Below are positions 11,826-24,075 of a stretch of 64,000 nt of DNA, piece after piece. The notes under the pieces were generated by a model that did not search any database, was not told where the DNA came from, and worked only from the letters and a program-made list of their open reading frames with translations. Position 1 is the stretch's first letter. Each line of letters begins with the position of its first letter. The position numbers and the translations under genes were made by a program. Source of the stretch: Hermodice carunculata (lineage: Eukaryota; Annelida; Polychaeta; Eunicida; Amphinomidae); the NCBI GenBank assembly GCA_964020975.1, contig OZ026616.1, positions 84,431,868 through 84,495,867 on the forward strand, written 5' to 3'.

Positions 11826-12050
11826 CTTGGACAGTTTTAGACTCAAACTCAGACATAGTTTTATTTGACTGATTACAAAATCATATAAGCAGATAATACC
11901 AATACAAAATTGTAAACAAATACATGACTTACATATAGAAAGGGAAGAAGGTATTTCAAGACAAAAAGTCAGGATGAACCCCGCTAAGGATATTCAATCC
12001 GCTATCGCGGGGGCCACCTTTGGGTATGTTAATGAAGTGTGAATATATTT
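11826..12050 (-). mobile_element. LINE 3'-end fragment
   Basis: The first bases, 'agactcaaactcagacatag' followed by 'ttttatttga', match the 3' terminus of the LINE at 7190 (a TGAGTC-type tail followed by the same AT-rich start). Further in, 'ggggccacctttggg' parallels 'agagccaccttaaaagg' of that copy. No coding is left. The inner limit is uncertain and may reach about 12420. Confidence 0.55.
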
Positions 12051-13785
12051 CTATAGTCGTTAACATTATACAAAAACTGAAGTGCAAGTGAAAGTCAATC
12101 AAATATTAACCATAATATTACACAAAGAACTGATGTGCAAAATGTAAGTAAATCAATTATAATTACAGGTAAAATAATTTGCTATGGTGCAGATTTCAGA
12201 GCACTTATTCATAAGTAAATTTTTGATATAATTGGACAAACCATAGTATGAATGGGTTGTGACTTTTTCTTTAATATTTTGGTGGGTAGGTGTGTTGGTC
12301 ACGGGAGGCGGGGGTGCGTTTAAGATTAAATTATTTAGGGTTCATGATCAATTTAAGAAATGAGTACAGGTCTTCCGAGTTTTCCATGGGTTATTACTCT
12401 TAAGTAAAGTAATAAGTACCCTCAATTCAAAGCTCAATTCCACTTTCTGCTGTTTTATTTAGGCACCTGTTAAGCATTTAGCTCTGCCCAGCAAAGGGAG
12501 TGGTTCTGTACCACACCCAGTGTCATTAATGTATGCATCTTCTCACTGATTGGCTGCTGCACCTTTTGTGTGCCATTTTAAAACTGACCATCAACCTACA
12601 TGTATTTTGCATTTAGATCTTGCATCATTGAGATGTGTCTAATCAGTGCTCAAATATTTCTTCCTGCATGCTCACCAGTGTTTACTGTTTTCAGTGGTGG
12701 TTACTTGCCAGTTCCATTTGCAAGGTTTCTCATTTTTGGTTTCACTCTGAATATTTTCAACTTATTGCAACTTGATATTGTATCTAATGGTTATCAAACC
12801 TGCTAACAACACGTAAAATGATCAGTCATCAGCCCAATTCTAACTATCACATGAGATGAAATTGAAGCAAACTGAAAATTTAAGCACTGATGAGGTACAT
12901 CTGATGTGTGATCCAAACAGAAAAGAGGATTGATACTAAGGTTTGACAATGGTAGACAACAGGTGTACATGCATGCATAAGGAAAGATCATCCCTTCTGT
13001 TGGGCTACAGTTTTTCAGGTCAATATCACAGCATGTCTATCCACTAAAAAGTCCATAATTGTATATTGTCACACTGGTCTGATACTACTATCATAAGATC
13101 AGTATACATGTACATGTACGCATAAAAATTTAGTTTTCTTATACTCAAAGAAACATATTCCAACTTCTGCAGCTCTCAAGTATGCTGTATTAAAGCTATA
13201 TGGGCCTTGTATCTCAATTCCTTAAGTTCTCCTTCTTGTGTACAACCATGTTTTACTCTCTCTTCCTCTACTTTGTGAGTATTTATAATGATCTCTGTTA
13301 ACACCACTTCCATGACAGACATTTGTCTTCAAAGGCCACCAATCAAGAATATATTGCTCAAAAAAATTTTATTTACACAATGAGAAAGTATATTAACTGG
13401 CCCTGCCTATTGAATACATACACTGTACTTTATATACATGTATATGTTGTTATGCCAATCATCTTACTTGTATCTGTCAGGAATTTCTTGAGAGATCTCC
13501 CTCTCCCTTTGTTTAACCCTTCCCGCAAAATTCAATTTGAATTTGGTCTCTGTTCCTCTGGTCTTCTGCTTAGTATAGAGTGTTCTCAGCTGAACTTGAC
13601 TTTTCGCTTAGTATACTGTTCTCAGCTGAAATCAGCTTTTTGCTTCAACTTTTTGCTCATTGGATATTAGGTCTTTCAAAACACCAATTTAAACTTTGTG
13701 CATGGCAATTGGCACCCGGACTGCTTTGGCTTTTAGCCTTTTTATGTATCATCTTCTTCACCCCAACGCAGGGTATGGATCTCAG
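12051..13785. other. No gene recognised
   Basis: Anonymous. Contains a short near-direct repeat of 'cttttcgcttagtatactg' and 'cttctgcttagtatagagtg' around 13563-13620. No coding support for the overlapping short frames here. Confidence 0.45.
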
Positions 13786-14420
13786 GAAAAAGGGTCGCAG
13801 AGATTAGAGATTATCATAAAATGGACCCCAGTACCAGGCTTTCAGACTTGGAGGTACCCAGCACACTTGAAAGATCTACATGTACACTGGATTCTGATTT
13901 CACTGAACCACAAGCTCAGACATATGATTAGGATTAGGGCCTCTATGATTTCTCTACCAAGAGACCTGTTGCAGATTCCACGACCTTCACTGATCATGAG
14001 AGATGTTCCAAAATACAGACAGGGACACGATGTGATGATGACAACCTGGAATCTGATTCAATGCAAATCGAGAAGCAAATTGTTCTAAAACAAAAGAAGT
14101 TGCTGTTAAAGCAGAAACAGGAGCAATTACCGCAGTTCGGTAAAGGCTTTACTAGAGCAGGCCATTACTGACAAGCCATCTGATGCCCAGCAATGGATCA
14201 GCAAACACCGAGACCAGAGCAGGGTCAAAACCAGGCACCGTCACCAGTCACCTGAACCAGCAGGTACCAGTGGCTCAAAAATTCTGTTATCCATATGAAA
14301 GTCCAACATAGTGTTTTTCGCAAACCACAATTTGGAGATCACCATGAAAGGTCCATCCAGACCACAGATACATGTGGTGCACTACAATGTGATTCATGGA
14401 ACAGAAAAGAGGTATATCTC
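13786..14420 (+). pseudogene. Broken coding-like stretch of unknown family
   Basis: Across successive frames the translation has the composition of real protein: an acidic, Ser/Thr-rich segment (with DPSTRLSDLEVPSTLERS), a Lys/Gln-rich segment likely to form a coiled coil (EKQIVLKQKKLLLKQKQEQ), a His/Arg-rich segment (ISKHRDQSRVKTRHRHQSPE) and a last part with FRKPQFGDHHERS. It is broken in roughly three places. I cannot assign it. Candidates are an old retroelement structural or ORF1-like protein, or a decayed host exon. Base composition is less AT-rich than its surroundings. Confidence 0.35.
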
Positions 14421-16312
14421 TTAATATAAGCATAGCTTATAGTCAAAAAAGCAAAAAGCAAAACACACTACTTTAATGTAGAAGTTCAGCATGATTGTCA
14501 CATCGAGCACTGAAAACAGCATCATTAATCACAAATGACTTGCAGGTGTAACTGAGTAAGCAATTATTAATGTTACCAAGCACACGTACTGCAAACACAT
14601 ACACAGCAATCTGGGTCCATACAGTCACTTTCCACTAATTTTTCTCGTTTTTTTTTTTTATACCAGTTGATAAAATTCACCTAGACCATATCAGCCGAGT
14701 CTAATTGCAAGCCTTGCCATGGGTAATTGTCTGGCAATCACAGATCACGCACAAAGTTGCTGATTCAGGTGTTTCCAAGGAAATTAGGTAAATTACACAT
14801 GTCTGTCCATGCTTAATCTCACTTTCCATTTCAAACAAGTCATTTCATGTTAATCTGTTTTTAATCTCACTTAAATCCTCTTTGATGATAAAATGTACAA
14901 AAACTGTCACAATAAGTTTGCTGGTTCTTAGCATTTTAATCATGACAGATGAAAGTGTAACATTTATTGACAAATCAGCAATTCCAAATAGGAATTTCTA
15001 GTCAAATTGACTCATGTTTGTACATGTTTTCTAATTAGGTTTTCTCTCTCGTTAGATGTCATGGTTGTTGACTTTGAGTGAAAAAATTGCCCCTGATAAA
15101 CATGCGCTGCATTCATTGTAAGCAACATCTGAAACCAGCAACTGATATTCCCTGGGGACTCTGTTCATCTGAGCACACAAGATTGTGATGTTTCCTATGC
15201 AAAGCAGTTCATAGTCCTGTGATTTCACCCTACTCTTCTGGAAAGGTATGACAAATGAAATGAGAACAATAATTCAAAGGTAATGGGCATGTTATATTAG
15301 TAAATGCAATGTTTGTTCAAGAATACATTGATAACAATGCACAGGCTTTGCTTTGACTGGCCCTTGCATTGATGAGTATGAGACCATATCAGGTGGACTG
15401 GTTTCTGGAAGCTCATGCACTAGTGTTCCCTAACAATTTCAGAATGAGGCACCCAAGGACAGTGCATGCATGATGTGGCATGTTCAGAGGGGGGGGGGGG
15501 TAAAAGGGGTTTTCCATACTGGCATACTGGGCACTTTTATTTACCAAACTTGTGTACTTGAAGCCCCTTTATTTTCCATACTTCATACCAGCCATTATTT
15601 CTAAATTTTCTTATTTTCTGTACCTTGTACTAGGGCAAAATTATTACCTGTATCAGTGTACTAGGACCCCCTGACCTCCATTCTGTTCTCAGGTCCATTT
15701 GCCCATAATGGCATTACATGCATGTACAGAGGCTTATAGGGCCCACCTTGGAATATGACAGTTGTCAAGAGTACTCAACCACTAAATGTTACCCATAAAT
15801 GACAGGTGTAATCAAGGGTTCTCAAACACTAATGCAGCCAAGAAATGACAGGTTCCACAAGATTATCATGGGTGGAGTTTCATTACAAAGTACTTTCCCC
15901 ACTGGAAAATATGTGAAGGGCAGCAAGTGTAATTGTGTGTGATCCACTAACCTTTACCAGTGGCACCATCTACAACACACATGCCTAACTGGAGACTTAA
16001 TGTACATATAGTTTGGATGTATTTTAAAACTACTTTTGTGAAGCTGTCATATGTTAAATGCCACAATTCAAAGTTTTCACCGACAACTCTCTCAAAGTTT
16101 TGAATGAGAATTGCTGATAAGATCTATCAGCATAGCATATGTGTCAAAAACTGTGCCAGTTGCAGGCTGGTACTTGGCACCAAATCCTGACTTGTCTACT
16201 AATTAGGAACTCTACTGTCTCTTAGATTTGCTTCCAGTGACAAAGGTGAACTTTTCCAACCAAGCCACAACGTTCGGCTTTAGACATAGGTGGAACAGAC
16301 ATGAGTCACTCA
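14421..16312. other. No gene recognised
   Basis: Anonymous sequence. A run of 12 G lies at about 15489-15500. No coding-like frame or element termini seen. Confidence 0.5.
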
Positions 16313-18744
16313 TTGAATTGAATTGAATTGAATTAAATTGAAGCTTTATTTTCACACACATCATACACATCATCAGTTGACAAAAAAGATAATGAAGGCC
16401 CCAAGACGTGTATTACTCATCGAGCTGTGTGCCTGAGACATATAAATACCATGCAATACCAAGCAGTATGGTTCACCAAGGGATGGACCGGGAAATAAGA
16501 AAAAAAAAAGTTACATACAAAAGATATACACATGCACACTATACGTTATTCTGTTCAACCTTGTTTTATGTGGACCATGGGTCCAAACCAGTCAAAACGT
16601 GAGATCAAAACAATACCACCATCTACTGTTGACAAACCTTGAAAAATTTTACAAGAGATCACAAGAATGAAACTCTTACACTTTGGTATTCGAATATCAC
16701 ACTGGTTCTTGGTACAGGTCTGCTTTTCCTATAGCAAATACCTGTTGGTAGGTATGTACAAAGCTATGCATAAACTGTAAAATTTTAATAATAAGAAAAT
16801 GAATATGATATTAAAGTTATTTATAATACAATATGAATTCATTAATCATAAGTTTGAATGCAGACTTTTTTCTTTTAGCTCCCTTTCAAACTTTGCAATT
16901 TGTGGCATAACTCTAAATGGGTTTAGAAGATTATTCCAATGTACACTGTGGAGGTCCTTTAAATTTAGATGAATTTTTTGCCATAATTCTTTTTTGCAGG
17001 TGGCCGAAATAAAGCTAACCTTCATCGAGCAGAGTAGTTGTATGATGAACTGGTTTTGGTGAAATACTTATTATATATGGATGTTAAGTTTCAATGTACT
17101 TGTTTGTGAACAAAACTGAGTATGGAGTGTTCATAAATATGGTGAACCTTTAATACATTAGCATGCTTATAAATGAATCCCTGGATGGCAGTCAAAGAGG
17201 ATTTTTAATGATTTGTTTTGAAGGATTTGTAACCATTTTAGGTTAGTGTCTGATGTTGTGCCAAAAATTTCAATTCCATAGGCTACTCTTTGATAAATGA
17301 ATGAGTAATAGAGAGTCCTTGCACAATTTGCTGGGAGATGATGTCAGATATATTTGAAGCAATTTAGGTATTTCACAATATTATTTTCTACGTTATCTAC
17401 ATGTTCATTGCAAGTTAGTTTATCATCAAGGATAGTACCAAGGTACTTTGTTGATTGTACGCATTTTATAATATGGTCCCCAAAGTTGAGATTTGGAATT
17501 ACATGTAAATTCTGGTCATGGTGTTTGGTTGAAAATATGCTGAAACAGGACTTTTCAGTATTCATGGTAAGTTTGTTTATGGAGAACCATTTGCATAAGT
17601 TCTTAAGAATTTGTTCACCTTCAGTTTTCAAGTCATTTAATTTTTTTCCAGTTATAAATATGTTTGTGTCATCTGCAAATATTCTCATCCAATTTTCTTT
17701 CTGAATAAAGCAGTGGATATGTTTTTTGTAGCTGGAAAGCAGAACAGGCCCTAAGACCAAGCCTTGGAGCATACCACAAGATATTGGGAAGGTACTTGAC
17801 TTTAATAGTATTATTAGTAGTGACATATTTGCGAGAAGAGTTCATATAGCGCCTAGCCCTTTTCTCTTATTGTTTAATAAAATATGTTTAAACCATATTG
17901 TCTCCTATAATTTAGGTAGCTGTTAAACCACTGCAGTGTTTGACCTCTGATACCACAGTGCTGTAATTTTCTGAGTAGAATATCAAGGTTTACAGTATCA
18001 AAAGCTTTGGCTAGGTCTATGTGTATTCCAAATACACCGTTATCATTGTCTAGGTTGTATTTAATATTATCTACAATTTCTATCAGGGCCATGGATGTAA
18101 ATAAGTTATGCTGGAATCCAAATTGACATTGGTTGAATTATTGTTTCTTTCAAGAAATGAATACAGTAGTCCCTCTTTTGAGCGACCACCCCTAGCGCCG
18201 ACAAAAAAGCGGTCGTATAATGCAGGTGGTCGCTCATTGGAGGAATCGCATATGCACCACCCCAAATCCATGGCAGACTTCCAGGTATTTAGGTAGCGCT
18301 CGAGGTACGCAAATTTCTGCCACCACCAGGTCATCATTATCGATTACATATGCTGTGAAAAGAAATTATCATTTATCAAATTTAACAATTACAACCCTTA
18401 AGATCTTTATTTCAATAAAGAACTCTTGTCTGGGAGCTGAAAGATGTGTTTCGCAACTTGAAAATATTTGCCGGTCTTGACTTTTGTCATTTTCCCATTA
18501 CGCTCAATGGGCCCGGTACATCGCCGGGTACGGAGCCTTCGTTTGCCAAGTAACCAGCTTAAACTGTCATAAAATTGTTTTGACGGCATTACTCACTGTC
18601 TTAACTTTATTCTACACATTTGGTGGAGCCTAACTCACCGTAATTCATAAGTTACGTATCAAAATAAGACTCGGCATTTTCCCATCGCCACCACGTGTGG
18701 GTGTTTGAGCGCCATGTTGACCTCGTTCTGAACCCTGGGAAAAA

Positions 18745-20145
18745 ATGGACCTGGCATGCATTTCGTCAGTGTCTGTCGCACGTGCTCAAGCAGGCAACTT
18801 TCTTCAAATTCTGAAAGCTATGTACAGGGACGTTGAGTGCACATTAACTTTAGGGGATGTGGAAGTTGAAAATGTACAGCTGAACATTGGGTTAAAACAG
18901 GGATGCGTACTCTCCCCCCTTTTGTTTGCATTGTACATTAGAGATTTGGGTGACAAGCTTATGGAGTGTAACAAAGGAGTAAGAGCAGGAGAACAGAAAA
19001 TTCCGGGTCTTTTCTTTGCAGACGATATTGTGCTTATGGCAGAGTCTCCTAAAGAACTTCAGGATATGCTGAACATAGTAGGGGAATATGGGAATAAATG
19101 GGGATTAGAATTTAGTACAGATAAAAGCCAAATCATGACCTTGGGGAAAAAACCAGACGAGAATAGGAAATGGCACATTGGTAAATTTCAGATTCCAGAA
19201 GGAGAGGAAAAGCTGATTGAAATTGGGGAAGTAGATGCTTATGAGTACCTTGGGATAAAAATCAAAACAACGGGTAGGGGCATGTTCAGGTACCACGTAC
19301 AGAAAATTCAGCAAAAAGTCAACCGCACAAAGGGTATGATCAAAGCTACAGCTAACAACAGTTTTAATAGGGCCTTCACAGCGAGGGTGTTATGGGATAG
19401 AGTAGCAATACCAGGTATGCTCTATGGCCTGGATGTAATTTCAATAAATGCAGGAGACATAAAAGAGTTTGAAAAAGTACAAAATGAAATGGGAAAATGG
19501 ATTCTGGGGGCACCGCCATGTACTGCCTCTGAGGCAGTCCTTGGGGAACTAGGCTGGCTAAGCATAAATGACAGGATAGCAAAATCAAAATTAAATTATT
19601 GGGGATATTTGCAAGAGATAGATGACAATAGGTGGTGCAGGAAAGTCTACTTGGAGTCTGTTAAAGAACAAACAAAATGGATCAGAGACATAGATGAAAT
19701 TGCAGAGAAATATGACCTAAAAGGACCGGATGAAGTTGAGGACTGGAATGTTTATGTTTGGAAGACAATAATGCAAGGGTGGACAGATGACTGGAAACGG
19801 GGAGTTAGAGAGAAAAGTACATTAAAAGCATATAAAGTGATGGAAAAACCAAAGAAGAGTACGTGTTGGGATGGTAGTAAAGGATCTAAACTATTATTTC
19901 AATGTAGGGCGGGGGTAATTAATCTTGAAAAGAGACAACAAAAATGGACAGCAGGAAGTGACGGTAAATGTAAAGCATGCACACAGGGGGCGGACGAAAC
20001 TATAGATCACTGGCTATTTTGGTGTACAGCATATAGTGAAAGGAGAGACAAAATTTTCAAGAATGGAAGAGGGAAAACCAAAATTGTAAGAGCTTGGAAC
20101 AAATTAAACAATGGGAGGAGAGCGAAAGAGTTGCATGGTTTTTAG
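18745..20145 (+). pseudogene. LINE reverse transcriptase fragment (466 codons), chimeric start
   Basis: RT motif B is at residues 49-58 (GLKQGCVLSP), motif C at 91-94 (FADD), the 'YEYLGIKIKT' segment and thumb follow, and a C-terminal CxxC-H-C motif spans about residues 409-427 (CKACTQGADETIDHWLFWC). Motif A and everything upstream are absent, so it cannot be active. The first 13 codons, including the ATG, belong to the flanking pogo-like element, because the insertion point is at 18784/18785. The stop at 20145 also looks secondary: in another frame the family-like C-terminus (VAWFLGLKGDLLGNRRG) continues to 20264, implying one frame shift near 20105-20120. This is the longest open frame of the window but not a host gene. 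Confidence 0.8.
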
Positions 20146-20520
20146 GCTTAAAGGGTGATCTTCTGGGGAACAGGAGGGGTATTAAATTAGTTCAGGACTA
20201 CCTGGTAGGATGCTGGGAAGCAAGGAAAAGACGTAATGAGGTAGGAGGTAATTCAATACAGTAGACGATTGGAATGTGGGACTGGAAGGGAAAGTTGGTA
20301 GCCCTTTTAAGGGCTCCCTTGGCTGTTCGTCTGTAGACTGTTCGTCAGTGCAGGAACATGCCAAGGGAAGTGCCTTTGCCTTAGAGGCGGGATCATGTGG
20401 GATGGGAAATGAGGGAAAGTAAGATTTTTGTGTCCTAATATATTTCTTTTTCTCCTTTTCAGGTCTCCTGTGCCAACAGGACCGCGGCACAAAAGCGGTT
20501 GACCGCAGAATTATTATTAA
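18785..20520 (+). mobile_element. 5'-truncated LINE nested in the pogo-like element
   Basis: Flanked by the 7-bp direct repeat 'gcacgtg' (18778-18784 and 20521-20527), a target-site duplication. The 5' end falls inside the RT just before motif B. The 3' end is non-coding with a 'ttattatta' tail. The coding part differs clearly from the minus-strand LINE that encloses it and has a C-terminal zinc-knuckle-like motif, so it belongs to another LINE clade, which I cannot name with confidence. The long uninterrupted frame indicates a recent insertion, younger than the two layers around it. Confidence 0.85.
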
Positions 20521-22005
20521 GCACGTGTTTGATTGGGGTTCAAAGTGATTTTGATCTAGCGAAAGTTTTCATCGTTCATTTTATAAAATATGGGATGATT
20601 AAACATGGTTCAATTGGAAATGAGAATATTAAATAATAATATTTCTGGGCTTTCCGCTTATTTGCCACAGGTAGGTTAGGTTTCGCATGCAAAAAAAAAA
20701 AGCTATGACCACGTGGCTGCGGTAAACAACGAAGATTGTTCCGGACGCTTCCGGCAACCTCCGTCGTCATTCAGATTTGAAGCATTTCAAGATGGATGAT
20801 GTGAACGAACAGGAGTTGAGTGGGATCGATAAAGTTCCCATCACAAATAAATTTCTGTGGATCATTATGAAGTTTAGCTCAGAAAACAATCCATAATATC
20901 CCAGGATACAGAGAAAGAAAAAGAAATAAGATGAACGAAATCTTCTTGAGTCGAGGTCCACAATGGAGAGGCCCGATACATGCGGAGTAAGCCACATTCA
21001 CTGCCGTGGAACTGGTAAAATTAAAAATGTAAATAAATGGAAAGATCCTACGCTCGTGAGGAGGAATAGATACTGATTGATCAAATTAAACAACTGTTTA
21101 CGGAAATTTATCGTAGAAAGAAATCATTTATTGCTTGCACTCAATAAATTTGACAAGAACCATGTAAATTTTATAACAATGGGTGAGTTGCATGCATGTA
21201 TTTCGTTGGCAGACTCAAGGCGTAGTGGCCGAACATGGCTTAAATTTGTCTTACGCTGTCGCAAAATCGGTTCATTTTGCATGGTCGCTGGTCGCGTTTA
21301 ACAGGTAGTCGTTCATAAGAGGTAAATTATTAAAGAAAAACAACTTTGGCGACCAAATGTGGTCGTTCAAACCAGGTGGTTGCTCATAGGAGGGGTCGTT
21401 CAAGACAGGGACTACTGTACAATCTTTGTACATTAATTTTTTGAATAATTTTCCCAAACAGCTGAGCAGATTTATTGGTCTATAGTTTGACAAAACAGTT
21501 TATTTTCCCCCAGATTTTTTATGGAGTAGAACTAGTCTTGCAATTTTGAAGTGATCTGAGTATACTGAATTATTAAATAAATTGTTGAAGATGATTTCTG
21601 GAGGTTGTATAATTTCTCTCATTGTATTTTTTATCATGTTTGGCGAGATATAATCTGGTTCTGCGGCTTTTTTAGATTTCACTTTAACTACATGATTTCT
21701 GCCTTAAGCTCTCTAATATTTGTAGGTGTAAGGTACATAGTATGGGCAGCACTTGGTGTTTTTAAAAAATAACTCAATGGGTTCTGGGAAGTGTGCGACT
21801 TTAGATGCCAGGTTTTCACCAATGTTACAAAAGTATTTATTGAATGCTTAAGCAATTTGTACAGGATTTTAAATATTTTGCCCACCTACAATCAATTTGT
21901 CCACTTGTTTCTTTTTCTTATACTTGTATTTGTTTGGGTTGATAATTTTGCAAAAGGTTCCCCAAAGATTCTTTATACAGTTGTTTCAGGTCTTGAATAA
22001 ATCAT

Positions 22006-22869
22006 TATAATGCAACTTCTGGGCATCAACCCATAGAAACCACATTTTCACAAGTTGCATTTCAATGGGCAAAGGACATGCATCTGTCAAAATTCACTTT
22101 TGATGTCATATTTACCAGTCATCCATTCTGTGCAAACTTTTGACAGTTTGCGGTGTAAACAAACACACATAGAACTCTTGATAACAAAAAATAAAATAAA
22201 ATAAATAATTAGTTCGGCCACTACAAACTAATTCTATGACCGCTTATCCGTGTTAGGCGTACCCTGCCCTTTGAAGGCAGTTTACTCAGAATGATGATGC
22301 CGTCCAGATGCTCAACTTTGCAGTAATATTATATGAGTTTTTATTGCACAATTTCTTTTCAAGGACTGAATTGAACATTAAAGTATTAATTGCAAAAATG
22401 TATCAGCGACTTTTTTCATTTTGATCCATTTGAAAGTTACTGGTTCACAAAAATAAAGAGTCAGTTTTTTTTTGTACCAACATAAAAAGAATGAGCCAAT
22501 CGGCTACTTGGACCATCTGTCACAAGAGAACGGATGCACTTTAAAAATCACTGAATCCTTTTTTAAGTTTAATATGTACAGATTAAAATGCTTCAAGAAT
22601 AGCTGTTTTCATCAAGTAGTTTTCGAGAAATATCGCAAAAACATGATTCATACCAGTTTCGCCACTATCTGTCTGTTTATATAACAGTTGTCACTGAATA
22701 ACTGTATCTGTCAATCATGGTGCATTGTCAAGTCACTTGCGGTTAAGCACATGTATATATTCACTGTGTTAATCATGACTGTTGCAGAGATTTCTGGCTT
22801 GAATTTTAGACCCTGAAATGGGTTGGACACTACCTTAAATACCTTGAGTAATTTCTCACTGACCAAAGG
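22006..22869. other. No gene recognised
   Basis: Anonymous sequence. A short (AAATA)n tract at about 22184-22211 could be a retroposon tail, but no body is recognisable beside it. Confidence 0.45.
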
Positions 22870-22965
22870 TGTTTGAGAAACTGGGCCCAGGTCAACAACT
22901 TTTCATGGTACACTCTGGGCATATAGCACTCAAAGCATGTTGAGGAAAACTGTTGGTAGAGTTAT
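22870..22965. repeat. Isolated palindromic core of a type 2 TTAA MITE
   Basis: 'ccaggtcaacaacttttcat' faces 'gttgaggaaaactgttgg' around a 'gggcatatagcactc' centre. Terminal repeats are not recognisable, though 'agagttat' at the right edge resembles an eroded end. Confidence 0.5.
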
Positions 22966-22984
22966 CTTGCATTTTACAGCTGTT

Positions 22985-23165
22985 TTATTTTACAGTGTGT
23001 TAGCTGTCATTTGTATTGATAATTTCATCTTGAATGTCATTTCATTTTATGAGTGTGTATATTTATAATATGTTAATTGAAAGAGCTATGTAGCTTGTGT
23101 TCATTTTTTTGCAAACTGACTATAAATAAAGATTATCCCTCCATCCATTAATCCATCCATTCATC
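22985..23165 (+). mobile_element. Possible LINE 3' end with (CCAT)n tail
   Basis: 'gcaaactgac' then 'tataaataaagattatcc' (AATAAA signal) followed directly by 'ctccatccattaatccatcc' is a common layout of a LINE 3' terminus with a microsatellite tail. No coding sequence remains upstream. Confidence 0.35.
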
Positions 23166-23170
23166 TTTCT

Positions 23171-23800
23171 TTGCACTGAAAGAATTAAAGTGTAGGATGA
23201 ATGCCAACAATGCACAAAAAGTACTTTAAAATTGAAAACTATTCAACCAAAATGATATATGAAAGACAAGAAACTTTTCATTCTGTGCACATATACCTTG
23301 GAGAAATTATAATGCGGCTTCCAACATGTGTATATGGTGCACAGCAGTGATTCTCATAGGTGTTGTTTTGTTTTCGCTTCTACAGTATTATCAGATTTCT
23401 GTGACTGCAGAAGCCAGCCAGGAGATGGAAAATATTTGACATTTACTCTTTCAAAAATGACTTGTGATTCTAAAACAACTCTGTGAAAATCTTTAAAAAA
23501 CAAGAAAACAAAAAAGACATGACATCCATCAGCCAAATATGACTTTTCAGTGATGCTAAAGTCTAATTACGGTGTCACATTTAGGCAATAGCATCAAGAA
23601 TAAAAACAATCAATTAAGACTCTACAGGAAATACTTCATTTTGACTTAGAATAAGTGCCATAAAGATAAAAAATTTCAGCTCTTTTCAGGGACTGTTCCT
23701 AGAGATAAGGGGCAGCTGACACCTGTATCCTGTAAACAAGCTAGTGAGAATGCCAGTTCTATATTGGAGCCAGTGCCATCTGGTGGCATAAGATGTTTCC
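23171..23800. other. No gene recognised
   Basis: Nothing recognisable in this stretch. Confidence 0.5.
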
Positions 23801-23807
23801 AGCCTGC

Positions 23808-24075
23808 TTCAGTCCTATTTTTCTGCATTTTTATGTGCTTGTATGTGTGACTGTTTGTGTGACATAGAATATATTTAAATATTCTCTCTCTCTCCGCTTC
23901 AGTCCTATTTTTCTGCATTTTTACGTGCTTGTATGTGTGACTTTGTGTGACATAGAATATATTTAAATGTTCTCTCTCTCTCTCTTCGCTTCAGTCCTAT
24001 GTTTCTGCATTTTTAAGTGCTTGTATGTGTGACTGTTTGTGTAACATAGAATCCATCCATCCATCCATCTCTCAT
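23808..24075. repeat. Minisatellite, 3 units of about 90 bp, with (CCAT)n end
   Basis: Units begin at about 23808, 23896 and 23988 with 'gcttcagtcctat', contain 'ttctgcattttta', 'gtgcttgtatgtgtgact' and 'acatagaatatattt', and are joined by short CT tracts. The third unit passes into (CCAT)n at about 24048-24070. Confidence 0.85.

Larger units (their letters stand above)
18162..21419. mobile_element. pogo/Tigger-like TIR element, 3.25 kb
   Basis: The left terminus is 'cagtagtccctcttttgagc' from 18164 after TA (18162-18163). The right terminus is the inverted 'caagacagggactactg' to 21417 before TA (21418-21419). Subterminal 'gagcgacc', 'ggtcgctca', 'ggtcgttcaa' and 'ggttgctca' repeats lie at both ends. 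It sits inside a LINE reading frame: the LINE text before and after is contiguous once it is removed. TA target and CAGT-GTCCCTC-type ends are typical of pogo/Tigger elements. Without the inserted LINE (18785-20520) it is about 1.5 kb with no transposase domain that I can see. It holds short frames near 18745 and 20792-21070 that could be captured sequence. Probably non-autonomous. Confidence 0.75.
16313..22005 (-). mobile_element. 5'-truncated Jockey/CR1-type LINE, split by a pogo-like element
   Basis: Minus strand, read from about 22000: the linker before the RT (DKLIVGG ... AFNKYFCNIGENLASKVAHF), then RT segments (DYISPNMIKN; SNYRPINLLSCLGKLFKKL), then the interruption at 21419-18162. It resumes with 'FGFQHNLFTSMALIEIVDNI', motif A (IHIDLAKAFDTVNLDILLRK), motif B (GLVLGPVL), motif C (FADDTNIF), YLGTILDDKL, and the thumb RTLYYSFIYQRVAYGIEIFG near 17280-17345. 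A non-coding 3' part ends in a (TTCAA)n tail at 16313-16341. Several frame changes make it inactive. The endonuclease is missing. A possible short duplication 'tcatt' at both limits is weak. Confidence 0.85.

Noticed and set aside
12887-12925. A third hammerhead motif (CTGATGA at about 12888)
   Set aside because: No stable stem II and no GAAA follow it.
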